Shown here piece after piece: positions 8,950 to 17,400 of a stretch of DNA of 64,000 nucleotides. The notes under the pieces are model-generated. The model had not been told where the DNA came from and ran no database searches. It saw only the letters and a program-made list of their open reading frames with translations. Source of the DNA: Microbaculum marinisediminis (GTDB lineage Bacteria > Pseudomonadota > Alphaproteobacteria > Rhizobiales > Tepidamorphaceae); assembly GCF_025397915.1 (NCBI RefSeq), contig NZ_JALIDZ010000002.1, positions 248,001-312,000 of the forward strand. The letters run 5' to 3'. How positions within the stretch are numbered: position 1 is the first letter of the stretch; every line of letters starts with the position of its first letter. The translations under genes and the position numbers were made by a program.

Positions 8950-10101
8950 CTATAGCGGTGCGCTTTCGCGGGGGAAGAAGATTTGCCCTTCCCGCCAGCG
9001 CTCCGCCGCGCAGAGCGCTCCGCGCGAGCAGTCCGCAATCGTCGATTGGATCGTGTCGGCGAGCCCGTCGAGATCCTGCGCGCCGGTCAACAGCGTCGAT
9101 GCATCGATGTCGATTGCGTCCCGCCAATTCGCGACCGTCTTCTCGTTGCCGCAGACTTTGATCGTCGGCACCAGAGGATTGGCCGACGGGTTGAACTGGC
9201 CGAGCCCAAAGAGCACCACATTGCACCCGCCCTGCACCATTCCCGTCAGCGAGAGCGGCGTGAAGAACGGGGTATCCATGAAGTGCAGCCCGGAACGGCT
9301 TGGCCGTTCGCCGTAAGCCAGGGCACCGACGAAGTCCCGCGTCCCGCTCTTGGCGACCGCGCCAAGCGATTTTTCCACCAGCGTCGTCAGGCCGCCCGCG
9401 ATGTTCTCGGCTGTCGGATTGACGCCTCGGTAGTCCTCGCCATCTTCCGAATGCCATACCTCCCGGGTCCTGATGAAATCGAGAATACGCTGGCGCAGGT
9501 CGGGGTCGGGCGTTCGCTTGCTGACAATTTCCTCGGCGCCGATGAACTCGACGGTTTCGGAGATCATGGCTGTCCCGCCCGCGTCGATGACGCGGTCGAC
9601 GAAGCGGCCGATTGCGGCATTGGATGCAAGCGCGCTGGTCGGATCCGAACCACCGCATTCCAGCGCTATGCTGAGATGCTCCAATCCGATCGGCTGCCGC
9701 TTGGCCCCGCCGGCGGAGATGAGTTTGCCAAGGGCCTCGCGCGACCGGTGCACGGCCCGCTCCATCCCATCCTGGTCAAGCAGCGCGAGGACTTCGACCG
9801 GCTTGCCAAGTCCGGCGAATGCATTGCGCAGCGTTTCCGCGGAAATCGGATCCTGGGTCAGGACGAGCGCGCATCCCGTATTGGGATGGCGCACAAGGGC
9901 ATCCAGCAGCTCCTGCTGCGCCGGCATGTCCCCGCCACGCCCGCCGCGTATCGTTTCGCCCGTCACGAGAAGGGCATCCTCGTGACCGGCCGCGGTCAGT
10001 TCCGCCCAGCGATTGGCAAGCGCGACGGTGGACAGAACCAGAGCGTGATTCCGCAGGCCCACACGCCCGTCGGGGCGCACGTATCCCTCGAGGGTGCTCA
10101 T
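8950..10101 (-). CDS. UxaA-family altronate/galactarate dehydratase, large catalytic part
   Basis: 383-residue protein matching the C-terminal catalytic region of UxaA/GarD sugar-acid dehydratases, which use iron to convert hexonates/hexarates to 2-keto-3-deoxy acids. Recognisable segments: GYVRPDGRVGLRNHALVLSTV at the N-terminus, ALECGGSDPTSALASN (conserved ECGGSD core), FMDTPFFTPLSLTGMVQGG and PTIKVCGN. The SAF domain is encoded separately by the preceding gene, overlapping by 4 nt, so the enzyme is split as in many altronate dehydratases of this type. Confidence 0.85.
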   Translation of the reverse strand: MSTLEGYVRPDGRVGLRNHALVLSTVALANRWAELTAAGHEDALLVTGETIRGGRGGDMPAQQELLDALVRHPNTGCALVLTQDPISAETLRNAFAGLGKPVEVLALLDQDGMERAVHRSREALGKLISAGGAKRQPIGLEHLSIALECGGSDPTSALASNAAIGRFVDRVIDAGGTAMISETVEFIGAEEIVSKRTPDPDLRQRILDFIRTREVWHSEDGEDYRGVNPTAENIAGGLTTLVEKSLGAVAKSGTRDFVGALAYGERPSRSGLHFMDTPFFTPLSLTGMVQGGCNVVLFGLGQFNPSANPLVPTIKVCGNEKTVANWRDAIDIDASTLLTGAQDLDGLADTIQSTIADCSRGALCAAERWREGQIFFPRESAPL

Positions 10102-10361
10102 TCATCCAGCTCCGAAACATTGTGGACGTGAACATGCGCACCCGCTGCGATCGGCTTTGTGGCGGTGCCGATCGTGACGCCGTACTTTATGACCTCGCCG
10201 CCGCACGCGATGTCCTGCAGCGCTATCTTGTGGCCATAGGGGACGCCCGCCTCGACCGGGCCGCCGGAATGGGCGAGCAGATCCGTCCTGTCGTCGATCA
10301 AGGTGCCGACATTGTCCCCCGCGTCGACGACGAGGACGCGCCTGAATTCCCCCTCGTGCAT
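10098..10361 (-). CDS. UxaA-family SAF-domain subunit
   Basis: Small subunit of about 87 residues with a SAF domain, the N-terminal part of altronate/galactarate dehydratase. Motifs typical of the family are VHNVSELDE at the C-terminus and GHKIALQDIACGGEVIKYG in the middle. The ATG at 10361 overlaps the aldehyde dehydrogenase stop by one base; a GTG one codon upstream (10364) is also possible. It overlaps the catalytic-subunit gene, so the two are translationally coupled. Confidence 0.82.
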   Translation of the reverse strand: MHEGEFRRVLVVDAGDNVGTLIDDRTDLLAHSGGPVEAGVPYGHKIALQDIACGGEVIKYGVTIGTATKPIAAGAHVHVHNVSELDE

Positions 10362-11797
10362 CACACTGCTGTCTCGGTTACGAGCCGCACGCGGGTGAAG
10401 ACTTCGAGCCCCTCAATCCCGCCTTCCGAGCCGTAGCCGGAATCCTCGATGCCACCAAACGGCGTCTCCGGCGTGGACACCACCAGCGAGTTGATCCCCA
10501 CCATGCCCGCTTCCATGCGCGCGCCCAACGCAGCGATGGTCCGCTCGCTTCCCGCGAAGGCGTATGCCGCGAGCCCGAAGGGCAGACGGTTGGCGCGTTC
10601 GATGCCCTCGTCCAGCGATTTGAACGACGAGATCGGCGCGATCGGACCGAAGGGCTCTTCGTTCATGATCCGAGCCTCGTCGGTGACATTCCCAAGCACC
10701 GTGGGGGCGAAGAAGTGCCCCTGATTGCCCAGGCGCGCGCCGCCAGTCAGAACGCTTGCGCCGTGCTCCACCGCGTCCGCCACGAAGCCTTCCATGACCG
10801 GCAGCCGCCGCTCGCCGATCAGCGGGCCCATCGTGGTGTCTTCATCGAGACCGTTGCCGACCTTCAGCGCCTCGGCTTCCCGCACCATGATCCGGGTGAA
10901 GTCCTCGACCGCGTCCTCCTGGACCAGGAAGCGCGTCGGACTGATGCAGACCTGACCGGCATTCCGGAACTTGCCGGCGGCGCACATCTTCGCGGCGCGC
11001 TCCACATCGGAATCGGCGAACACCAGAACCGGAGCATGGCCGCCGAGTTCCAGCGTGCAGCGCTTCAGGGTATCGGCCGCCAGTTTCTGCAGGTGCTTGC
11101 CGACCTCGACCGACCCGGTGAACGAAACCTTCTTGGCCACGGGCGACGCGATGAGATGGCTGGACACTTCCGCGGGATCGCCGAACACGATGTTCAGGAC
11201 ACCATCCGGCAGACCCGCATCCTGCAGGGCCCGGCCGATCGCGATGGCGGTCGACGGGGTCTCCTCCGACGGCTTGATGATCATGGAACAGCCCGCGCCC
11301 AGGGCACCGGCCACCTTGCGCATGACGTTGTTGGCCGGGAAGTTCCACGCGACGAACGCCAGCGTCGGGCCAACCGGTTCACGCATGACCATCTGGCGCA
11401 GGCCGGGCATGCGGGCCGGAACCAGGCGGCCATACATGCGCTTGCCCTCCTCGCCGTACCAGCGCAGCACGTCGATGGCGAAGTTCAGTTCGAGCTTCGC
11501 TTCGGCCAGCGGCTTTCCCATATCCATCGTCAGGTTGCGGGAAATGTCCTCCGATCGCTCCTCCAGCAACCGGGCGGCTTTTTCCATGATCTGCTGACGT
11601 TTGATCGCCGGCGTCCTGCTCCAGACCTCGAACCCGCGCGCACTGGCCTCCAGCGCCCGGTCCAGATCGGCGGTCGAGGCCAGCGGCAGCTCGCCGAGGC
11701 TTTCCTCGGTTGCCGGATTCGTCACCGTTTCCGACTTGCCGGACGTGCCCGACGTCCATTCGCCATCGATCAGCAGTTCAAGTTTCTCGTAGGGCAT
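10361..11797 (-). CDS. NAD(P)-dependent semialdehyde dehydrogenase (ALDH superfamily)
   Basis: 478-residue aldehyde dehydrogenase of the succinate/2-oxoglutarate-semialdehyde type. The cofactor domain carries AFVAWNFPANN and FTGSVEVGKHL; the general-base Glu is in TLELGGHAP and the nucleophile Cys in NAGQVCISPTRF. In a cassette with sugar-acid dehydratases, a likely job is oxidising the semialdehyde at the end of the pathway to 2-oxoglutarate (inference). It lies 22 bp after dctM and overlaps the SAF gene, so is part of the same operon. Confidence 0.88.
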   Translation of the reverse strand: MPYEKLELLIDGEWTSGTSGKSETVTNPATEESLGELPLASTADLDRALEASARGFEVWSRTPAIKRQQIMEKAARLLEERSEDISRNLTMDMGKPLAEAKLELNFAIDVLRWYGEEGKRMYGRLVPARMPGLRQMVMREPVGPTLAFVAWNFPANNVMRKVAGALGAGCSMIIKPSEETPSTAIAIGRALQDAGLPDGVLNIVFGDPAEVSSHLIASPVAKKVSFTGSVEVGKHLQKLAADTLKRCTLELGGHAPVLVFADSDVERAAKMCAAGKFRNAGQVCISPTRFLVQEDAVEDFTRIMVREAEALKVGNGLDEDTTMGPLIGERRLPVMEGFVADAVEHGASVLTGGARLGNQGHFFAPTVLGNVTDEARIMNEEPFGPIAPISSFKSLDEGIERANRLPFGLAAYAFAGSERTIAALGARMEAGMVGINSLVVSTPETPFGGIEDSGYGSEGGIEGLEVFTRVRLVTETAV

Positions 11798-11819
11798 ACC
11801 TGTTCCTTTTCGGGAGCCA

Positions 11820-13109
11820 TCACCGCAGAAGCGAAGGGATCAGCAGGCTCAGACCCGGCACCAGGGTGATGAGCGCCAGCAGGCCGATCAAAGCTGCGAT
11901 GAACGGGAGAATTGCGCGGAAGACCTTTTCGATCGACACGCCGGCTATCTGGGAGCCGACGAAGAGATTGACGCCGAGCGGCGGAGTCAGGAACGCGATC
12001 TCGATATTGATGATCAGGATGATCCCGAAATGGATCGGGTCGATACCGAAATTGCGGACCAGCGGAACCAGGATCGGCGCCAGAATGATGATTGCGGAGA
12101 TCGTCTCCATGAACGTGCCGATGATCAGCAACAGGATGTTGATCAGAAGCAGGATCACCAGCGGTTCGGACGAGATCAGGGAAAACAGCTCGACCAGTTC
12201 CTGCGGGATGCGTTCAAGCGTGATGGTGCGCGCGAACAGTGTCGAGCACGCGACGACGATCATGAGCGCGCCGCCCATCAGCACCGCGCCCTCGAACGCG
12301 CGGTTGAAGCCCTCCCAGGTCATGGAGCGATAGACGACCAGCGAGACCACGAGCGCGTAGGCAACGGCGACCACCGAGGCCTCGACCGGCGTGAACAGGC
12401 CGGTGTAGATGCCCCCGAGCACGATGGGCGGCATCGCCAGAGCCCACTTGCCCTGCCACATCAGGCTGGCGACGGAGTCCTGTTCCTGTTCGTCCTGCAC
12501 CTGCGTGACGACGGCACCGGACCGGCGCGCGGCAAAGTAGGCGACAGCCGCGAGCGTCAGGCCGACGATCAGGCCCGGCAGCATGCCAGCAGCGAACAGA
12601 TCGGTGACCGAGACGTTCGCGATGATCGCGTAGATGATCATCGGGTTGGACGGCGGGATGAGGACACCAAGTGTTCCGCCCGTGGCCGAAACGGCTGCGG
12701 AGTACGGGGCCGGATAGCCCTGCCGGATCATCGCCGGGATCATGATCGCGCCGATTGCCGCCACGGTTCCCGGCCCCGATCCCGAGATCGCGGCAAAGAA
12801 CATGCACGACAGGATGGTGACGATACCGAGCGACCCGTGAACGTGACCGAAGGAGCGGCGAAAGATGCGGATGATATCGTTCGTGATGCCGCCCGATTCC
12901 ATCAGGTTTCCGGCGAGGATGAACGCCGGAATCGCCAACAGCGGAAAATTGTCGAGACCGTTGAGGATGGACTGCGTGGCAAAAACCAGCGGCACGTTGG
13001 TCAGCCACGTGACCACCAGTCCGGTTATGCCGAGCGCGGCATAGATCGGCACGCCCAGCAGAAGCAGGATCGGGAAGAGAACGGCAAGGGCAAGGGTGAC
13101 GTCGCTCAT
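11820..13109 (-). CDS. dctM: TRAP transporter large permease (DctM)
   Basis: 429-residue integral membrane subunit with about 12 hydrophobic segments and the DctM signatures PAFILAGNLMESGGI, SGSGPGTVAAIGAIMIPAM and GVLIPPSNPMIIYAI. It moves the bound substrate using the sodium or proton gradient. The gene overlaps dctQ by 4 nt. Given the neighbours, the substrate is likely a sugar acid (inference). Confidence 0.92.
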   Translation of the reverse strand: MSDVTLALAVLFPILLLLGVPIYAALGITGLVVTWLTNVPLVFATQSILNGLDNFPLLAIPAFILAGNLMESGGITNDIIRIFRRSFGHVHGSLGIVTILSCMFFAAISGSGPGTVAAIGAIMIPAMIRQGYPAPYSAAVSATGGTLGVLIPPSNPMIIYAIIANVSVTDLFAAGMLPGLIVGLTLAAVAYFAARRSGAVVTQVQDEQEQDSVASLMWQGKWALAMPPIVLGGIYTGLFTPVEASVVAVAYALVVSLVVYRSMTWEGFNRAFEGAVLMGGALMIVVACSTLFARTITLERIPQELVELFSLISSEPLVILLLINILLLIIGTFMETISAIIILAPILVPLVRNFGIDPIHFGIILIINIEIAFLTPPLGVNLFVGSQIAGVSIEKVFRAILPFIAALIGLLALITLVPGLSLLIPSLLR

Positions 13110-13612
13110 GCGTGCCGCTCCTTCGGACGGCCGCCGTCGAGCGTCCCGTCGCCGCGTCCGGTCAGGACTGCCACCAGATCGGTCAGATTAACCAGCGCCG
13201 ACGCCCCGAATCCGAGGCACATGGCCGCGAACAGGATGTTCTGGTTGAAGCCCAGAGCCGGAGAGATATTGGCGAACTGAAGGCCATCGACGAAATTGTA
13301 GCCGCTGTACCAGACCATGACGGAGTCGAAGCCGAACAGGATGGTCAGATGAAAGACCGCGACCGCTCGATTGCCGATCCGCCTGGCGACGAAATCGGAG
13401 AATACGCTGACCCTGAGATGTCGTCGCTTAATTGTCGCGTAGGCGCTTGCAAGAAACACCATTGAGATAAACGCGAAGCGGGACATCTCTTCTGTCCAGT
13501 CGACAGGCAGCTTGAATTCCCGTGCCACGATCTGCAGCATCAGGGAGCTCACCATGAGGGCCAGAAACAACGCCGCGGCGGCATAGATAAGTCGGATGGC
13601 GAAGTGGCGCAC
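13106..13612 (-). CDS. dctQ: TRAP transporter small permease (DctQ)
   Basis: 168-residue membrane protein with four hydrophobic segments and the DctQ hallmark PVDWTEEMSRFAFI between segments, followed by a KRRHLRV loop. It partners DctM. It is followed by dctM with an ATGA overlap and preceded by dctP at a 72-bp gap. Confidence 0.9.
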   Translation of the reverse strand: MRHFAIRLIYAAAALFLALMVSSLMLQIVAREFKLPVDWTEEMSRFAFISMVFLASAYATIKRRHLRVSVFSDFVARRIGNRAVAVFHLTILFGFDSVMVWYSGYNFVDGLQFANISPALGFNQNILFAAMCLGFGASALVNLTDLVAVLTGRGDGTLDGGRPKERHA

Positions 13613-13684
13613 GGTCTGTCTTCCGTGTTCGGTCCGGGGTCGAATGGACCGGCATGCGGAGATGCCGGTCCATTCGGGTTCAGA

Positions 13685-14749
13685 CTACATTTCGGCCTTG
13701 CACTCTTCGACCAGCTTGAGTGCCGTCTGTGCCAGTTCCTCGCCGTTCTCGCCGAGCGAGTCGTAGTAGTCCGGCCAGATGGCGCGGGCCTTTTCGATCC
13801 ACTCGGATTCGTCCTCGATCTCGGTGATGGTCACACCGGCGTCCTCGGCCTGCTGCCACCAGTTCGCCTCATCGATCGGCTGCCACCAGCGGATGTAGTC
13901 GGTGGCCTCCTTGCCGGCGCGCAGGACGGCTTCCTGGTGTTCGGGCGAAAGCGACTGGAACCAGCGCTCCGACACCATGATGGGATGGGTCAGGATGGTG
14001 TAGTGGAACTTGGTCATCCGGTTGATGACCTCATGAAACTTCATGCCGATCACGTCGGTTACCGGATTGTCGCCGCCTTCCACGACACCCTGCTGCAGGG
14101 CATTGTAGAGTTCGTTCCACGCGAGCGGAGTCGGGTTGCCGCCCCATGCCTCGTAGGAGGCGATCATGATCGGGTTCGGCGGGACGCGCATCTTGAGGTT
14201 CGCCAGATCGGAGGGTTTCTCGATCGGGTCGTCGGACTTGTAGAAGAAGGCGCGCCAGCCGGAGTTTTCCCAACCGACGATACGCGTTCCCGCCTCTTCG
14301 ATAACCTGGTCGACGATCAACGGCGTGATCTTGTCCTGAAGGCAGTTCACCTCATCGGTGGACGTCGCCAGATACGGCAGGATGAACACGTTCAGCGTCG
14401 GCGCCAGCGCGGCGGCATTGTTGGTGGCCGGCAACGTCACCTGCAGGACGCCCTGACGCGCCTGCTGCATCATCTCGCGCTCGCCGCCAAGCTGCGCGCC
14501 CGGGAAGATCTCCGCCTTGATCTCGTTGTTGGTGTAGATCTGGACGAGTTCGGCGAAGCGCTTGAGCGTCGCGGTGTGCGACGACCAGACCATGTTGACG
14601 GAATGGCCCAGCTTCATGACCTGCTGGCCGTCGACTTCCGGCGCCGACGTCCAGTCGATCGGATTGGGTTCGTCGGCCGCAAATGCGCCAAATGCCAGGC
14701 CTGCGCTCGCGACGCTCGCGCAGAGCAGGTTTCGAATGACTTTAAGCAT
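13685..14749 (-). CDS. dctP: TRAP transporter substrate-binding protein (DctP)
   Basis: 354-residue periplasmic binding protein. The start at 14749 is chosen because GGAGG lies 7 nt upstream; it gives a clean signal peptide (MLKVIRNLLCASVASAGLAF, cleavage near AFA-AD). Conserved DctP features include PGAQLGGEREMMQQARQGVLQ and LKMRVPPNPIM with the substrate-carboxylate Arg. Substrate is probably an organic or sugar acid. Confidence 0.9.
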   Translation of the reverse strand: MLKVIRNLLCASVASAGLAFGAFAADEPNPIDWTSAPEVDGQQVMKLGHSVNMVWSSHTATLKRFAELVQIYTNNEIKAEIFPGAQLGGEREMMQQARQGVLQVTLPATNNAAALAPTLNVFILPYLATSTDEVNCLQDKITPLIVDQVIEEAGTRIVGWENSGWRAFFYKSDDPIEKPSDLANLKMRVPPNPIMIASYEAWGGNPTPLAWNELYNALQQGVVEGGDNPVTDVIGMKFHEVINRMTKFHYTILTHPIMVSERWFQSLSPEHQEAVLRAGKEATDYIRWWQPIDEANWWQQAEDAGVTITEIEDESEWIEKARAIWPDYYDSLGENGEELAQTALKLVEECKAEM

Positions 14750-14849
14750 TGTCAGTCCTCCCATGTGATTCTCGGTTCAAAGGTGAAATTCGGTGAGACG
14801 GCCCCGCAGGTTTCCCGATGTTGCGAGACCGTCGGCCGCCACGGGCCGT

Positions 14850-16490
14850 TTACCCATGATTCTTTGCCTGTTCCAGGATGATCGATGACGCCTTCTCCGC
14901 GATCATGAGCGTCGGCGCATTGGTGTTGGCGGACGTGATGACGGGCATGACCGAGGCATCGGCCACCCGAAGGCCCGCGACCCCCCGGACACGCAGATCG
15001 GGATCGACGACCGCGGACTCGTCGCCACCGATGCGACAGGTGCCCACCGGATGGTAGACGGTGCCGCCGCCCCTGCGGGCCGCGTCGAGGATCTCCTCGT
15101 CGCTTTGCACCGACGGACCGGGAACGACTTCCTCTTCCCACAGGTCTTTGAACGCCGGCTGGCTGTAGATCTGCCGCAGGATCTTGACGCCTTCGACCAG
15201 CGTCGCACCGTCGCGTTCCGCGGTCAGATAGTTCGGCACGATGCGGGGGGCGGCCGACGGGTCGTCGGACACGATTTCCACGCTTCCACGCGATTCCGGA
15301 TGACATTGCCAGACCGCCGCAGTGAACCCGGAATAGCGGTGGAGCGGATCGCCCGGCTTGTCGACCGAGAGCGGCATCACGTTGAACTGGATATCCGGGC
15401 GGCCGGGGTCGGCGTATTTGGTGTATGTGGCGCCTCCGACCTGGCCGGCGCCGATCGTGAGAGGTCCGCGCCCGTACAGAAGCCAATCGATGCCCATGCG
15501 CGCCAGCCTGATGGGATTGCGCACGTCGTCGTTCAAGGAGATCGGCTTCTTCATGCGAACGATGGTTCGCATCTGATAATGGTCCTGGAGATTTCCGCCT
15601 ACGCCGGGACTGGATACGATTGTCCGGACGCCGGCCTTTTCCAGCACCGCGTCCGGCCCGATCCCGGAGAGCTGCAGCAGTTGCGGCGACTGAATCGCAC
15701 CCGCGCACAGGATGACTTCGCGCGCGGCAAACGCTTCTGACTTGCGGCCATCCTCGTGCCATTCGACACCGACCGCCCGCGGCGTCGGCCCGCCGTTCCC
15801 TTCTTCGATCAGGAGCCTCGACACCAGCACACGGCTCATCAATGTGAGATTGGGGCGATCCAGGACAGGCTGCAGAAACGCGCGTGCGGCACTCGCGCGC
15901 CAGCGCTTTCCGATCGACAGCTGATAGGACCCCGCTCCCTCGGTGGTTTCACCGTTGAAGTCGTTGTTGAGCGGCATCCCGTACTGGTTGGCCGCCTCGA
16001 CCCAGGCCGAACAAAACGGGTGATTGTTGCGCAGGACGGAAACCGGCATTTCGCCGTAGGAGCCGCGGAGCTGGCTGGGTTCGCCGCCGAAGGTCTCGAG
16101 ACTGCGGAAATGCGGCAGGACCTCGCGGTAGCTCCAACCCGTGGCGCCCATCTCCTCCCAGCGGTCGAAGTCCGCGTGCTGGCCGCGGATGAAAATCAGG
16201 CCGTTGATGGTGCTCGATCCGCCGATCACACGGCCTCTGGGCCAGACGATTCCCCGGCCGGCCGTTCCGCTTTGCGCCTCGGTTGCGAAATGACGGGAAA
16301 AACGCTTATCGTTGATGGATCGAAAGTAGCCTACGGGAAGCTTCAGCCAGAAATTGCGGTCACTACCGCCTGCCTCCACGAGCAGCACCCGGTTTTTCGG
16401 GTCCGCGGACAACCGGTTTGCCAAGATACAACCGGCGGAACCGGCCCCGACAATGATGTAGTCGTAATTCTGGGACTGAAGAGGGCTCAA
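14850..16490 (-). CDS. GMC-family FAD oxidoreductase (choline dehydrogenase-like)
   Basis: 546-residue GMC oxidoreductase. The N-terminal FAD motif is YIIVGAGSAGCILANRLS; the GMC signatures are GRVIGGSSTINGLIFIRG and GAIQSPQLLQLSGIG. The C-terminal catalytic pair fits a His in YHPVGTCRIGG and the closing VITSANTNAPTLMIAEKAS. It oxidises an alcohol; substrate unknown. The likely start is TTG 16490. It is the first gene of the cassette operon, just downstream of a sigma70-like promoter overlapped by a perfect 11-bp palindrome. Confidence 0.88.
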   Translation of the reverse strand: MSPLQSQNYDYIIVGAGSAGCILANRLSADPKNRVLLVEAGGSDRNFWLKLPVGYFRSINDKRFSRHFATEAQSGTAGRGIVWPRGRVIGGSSTINGLIFIRGQHADFDRWEEMGATGWSYREVLPHFRSLETFGGEPSQLRGSYGEMPVSVLRNNHPFCSAWVEAANQYGMPLNNDFNGETTEGAGSYQLSIGKRWRASAARAFLQPVLDRPNLTLMSRVLVSRLLIEEGNGGPTPRAVGVEWHEDGRKSEAFAAREVILCAGAIQSPQLLQLSGIGPDAVLEKAGVRTIVSSPGVGGNLQDHYQMRTIVRMKKPISLNDDVRNPIRLARMGIDWLLYGRGPLTIGAGQVGGATYTKYADPGRPDIQFNVMPLSVDKPGDPLHRYSGFTAAVWQCHPESRGSVEIVSDDPSAAPRIVPNYLTAERDGATLVEGVKILRQIYSQPAFKDLWEEEVVPGPSVQSDEEILDAARRGGGTVYHPVGTCRIGGDESAVVDPDLRVRGVAGLRVADASVMPVITSANTNAPTLMIAEKASSIILEQAKNHG

Positions 16491-16505
16491 ATTCCGCGTC
16501 TTTCG

Positions 16506-16535
16506 ATAGTCCTAACGTTCTATTGTTAGGACTAT
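16506..16535. promoter_or_regulatory. perfect 11-bp palindromic operator
   Basis: ATAGTCCTAAC (16506-16516) and GTTAGGACTAT (16525-16535) form a perfect inverted repeat with an 8-nt spacer. It overlaps the -10 region of the promoter below and ends 15 bp before the GMC gene start. There is no T-run, so it is an operator candidate, most simply for the cassette's GntR/UTRA repressor. Confidence 0.65.
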
Positions 16536-16559
16536 TGCAAGCAGACTCATCCCTGTCAA
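16531..16559 (-). promoter_or_regulatory. sigma70-like promoter of the cassette operon
   Basis: Minus strand reads TTGACA, a 17-nt spacer, then AATAGT. The -35 is at consensus and the -10 is a weaker match, followed immediately by the palindromic operator. It would drive the GMC, TRAP, ALDH and UxaA genes. Confidence 0.5.
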
Positions 16560-16591
16560 TCGTGGGCAGAGGAATTTGCTGGCGCCTCCGC

Positions 16592-16630
16592 AATCGGCGC
16601 GACGGAGACCCGGTGGCTCGCACCGTTGAT
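16592..16630 (-). pseudogene. decayed 5' end of dusA downstream of livF
   Basis: Minus-strand translation reads INGASHRVSVAPI, matching the DusA N-terminus MNSPSHRFSVAPM with the ATG start changed to ATC; similarity stops at the second Met of the APMM motif. A 15-bp stretch (16593-16607, atcggcgcgacggag) is identical to 6627-6641 inside intact dusA. It lies 40 bp downstream of intact livF, the same order as livF remnant and dusA at 6.7 kb. Confidence 0.75.
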
Positions 16631-16671
16631 GCTGCAAATGCCGTCGTCTGGCGGCCGACATCGCCTATTGC

Positions 16672-17376
16672 CTATTGGCCGAAATAGGCCCTGTTGAGCT
16701 CCTCGTCCGACTGAAGCTCGGCGACGGTGCCGCGGGTGCGGATCTCGCCGGTTTCCAGGACGTGGAGATAGCCGGCCAGGGTCATCGCGAAGTTCACGTT
16801 CTGCTCGGTGATGACGATGGTCAGGCCGGTCTCCCGGTTGAGCTTGCGCAGCGCGGCGGCGATGTCGTTGCAGATCTTCGGCGCCAGGCCGATCGTCGGC
16901 TCGTCGACCAGCAGGACCTTCGGGCTCGTCATCAGGGCGCGACCGAGCGAGCACATCTGGCGTTCGCCGCCACTCTGGGTGGAGGTTTCCTGGTTGCGGC
17001 GCTCCAGCAGAACCGGGAACAGGCCGTGCACCAGCGCGAGATTGCCGTCGATGTCGCCGCGGGCGGTGTAGGCGCCGACGAGCAGGTTGTCGCGCACGCT
17101 CATATACGGGAACAGGTGGGCGCGCTCGGGCGCGTAGCCGACGCCGAGCCTGACGATGTCGGCGGGCTGCATCGCCGTCAGCTCGACGCCGTTCAGCCGG
17201 ATCGAGCCGGTCGTCCGGGTCATGCCCATGATCGAATCGAACAGCGTCGACTTGCCGGCGCCGTTCGGCCCGATGATGGCGACGATCTCGCCCTCGTTCA
17301 CCGACAGCGAGACGTTGTTCAGGGAGCGCGCCATTCCGTAGTAGGCGCTCAGGCTTTCGATCTCCAGAAGTGCCAT
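16672..17376 (-). CDS. livF: branched-chain amino acid-type ABC transporter ATPase (LivF)
   Basis: 234-residue ATPase with Walker A GPNGAGKST, signature SGGERQ and Walker B LLVDEPTIGLAP, followed by the typical LivF switch ITEQNVNFAMTLA. It partners LivG in energising Liv-type uptake. It is the last gene of a five-gene operon with a 24-bp gap after livG. The ligand could be an amino acid, amide or other small amine rather than a branched-chain amino acid. Confidence 0.93.
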   Translation of the reverse strand: MALLEIESLSAYYGMARSLNNVSLSVNEGEIVAIIGPNGAGKSTLFDSIMGMTRTTGSIRLNGVELTAMQPADIVRLGVGYAPERAHLFPYMSVRDNLLVGAYTARGDIDGNLALVHGLFPVLLERRNQETSTQSGGERQMCSLGRALMTSPKVLLVDEPTIGLAPKICNDIAAALRKLNRETGLTIVITEQNVNFAMTLAGYLHVLETGEIRTRGTVAELQSDEELNRAYFGQ

Positions 17377-17400
17377 CGCCGAACGGGTCTCCCGATTGCG

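Noticed and set aside
6642-16592. An active integrase-bearing dusA island
   Set aside because: No integrase, relaxase or other mobility gene is encoded in the interval, and both junctions are decayed.
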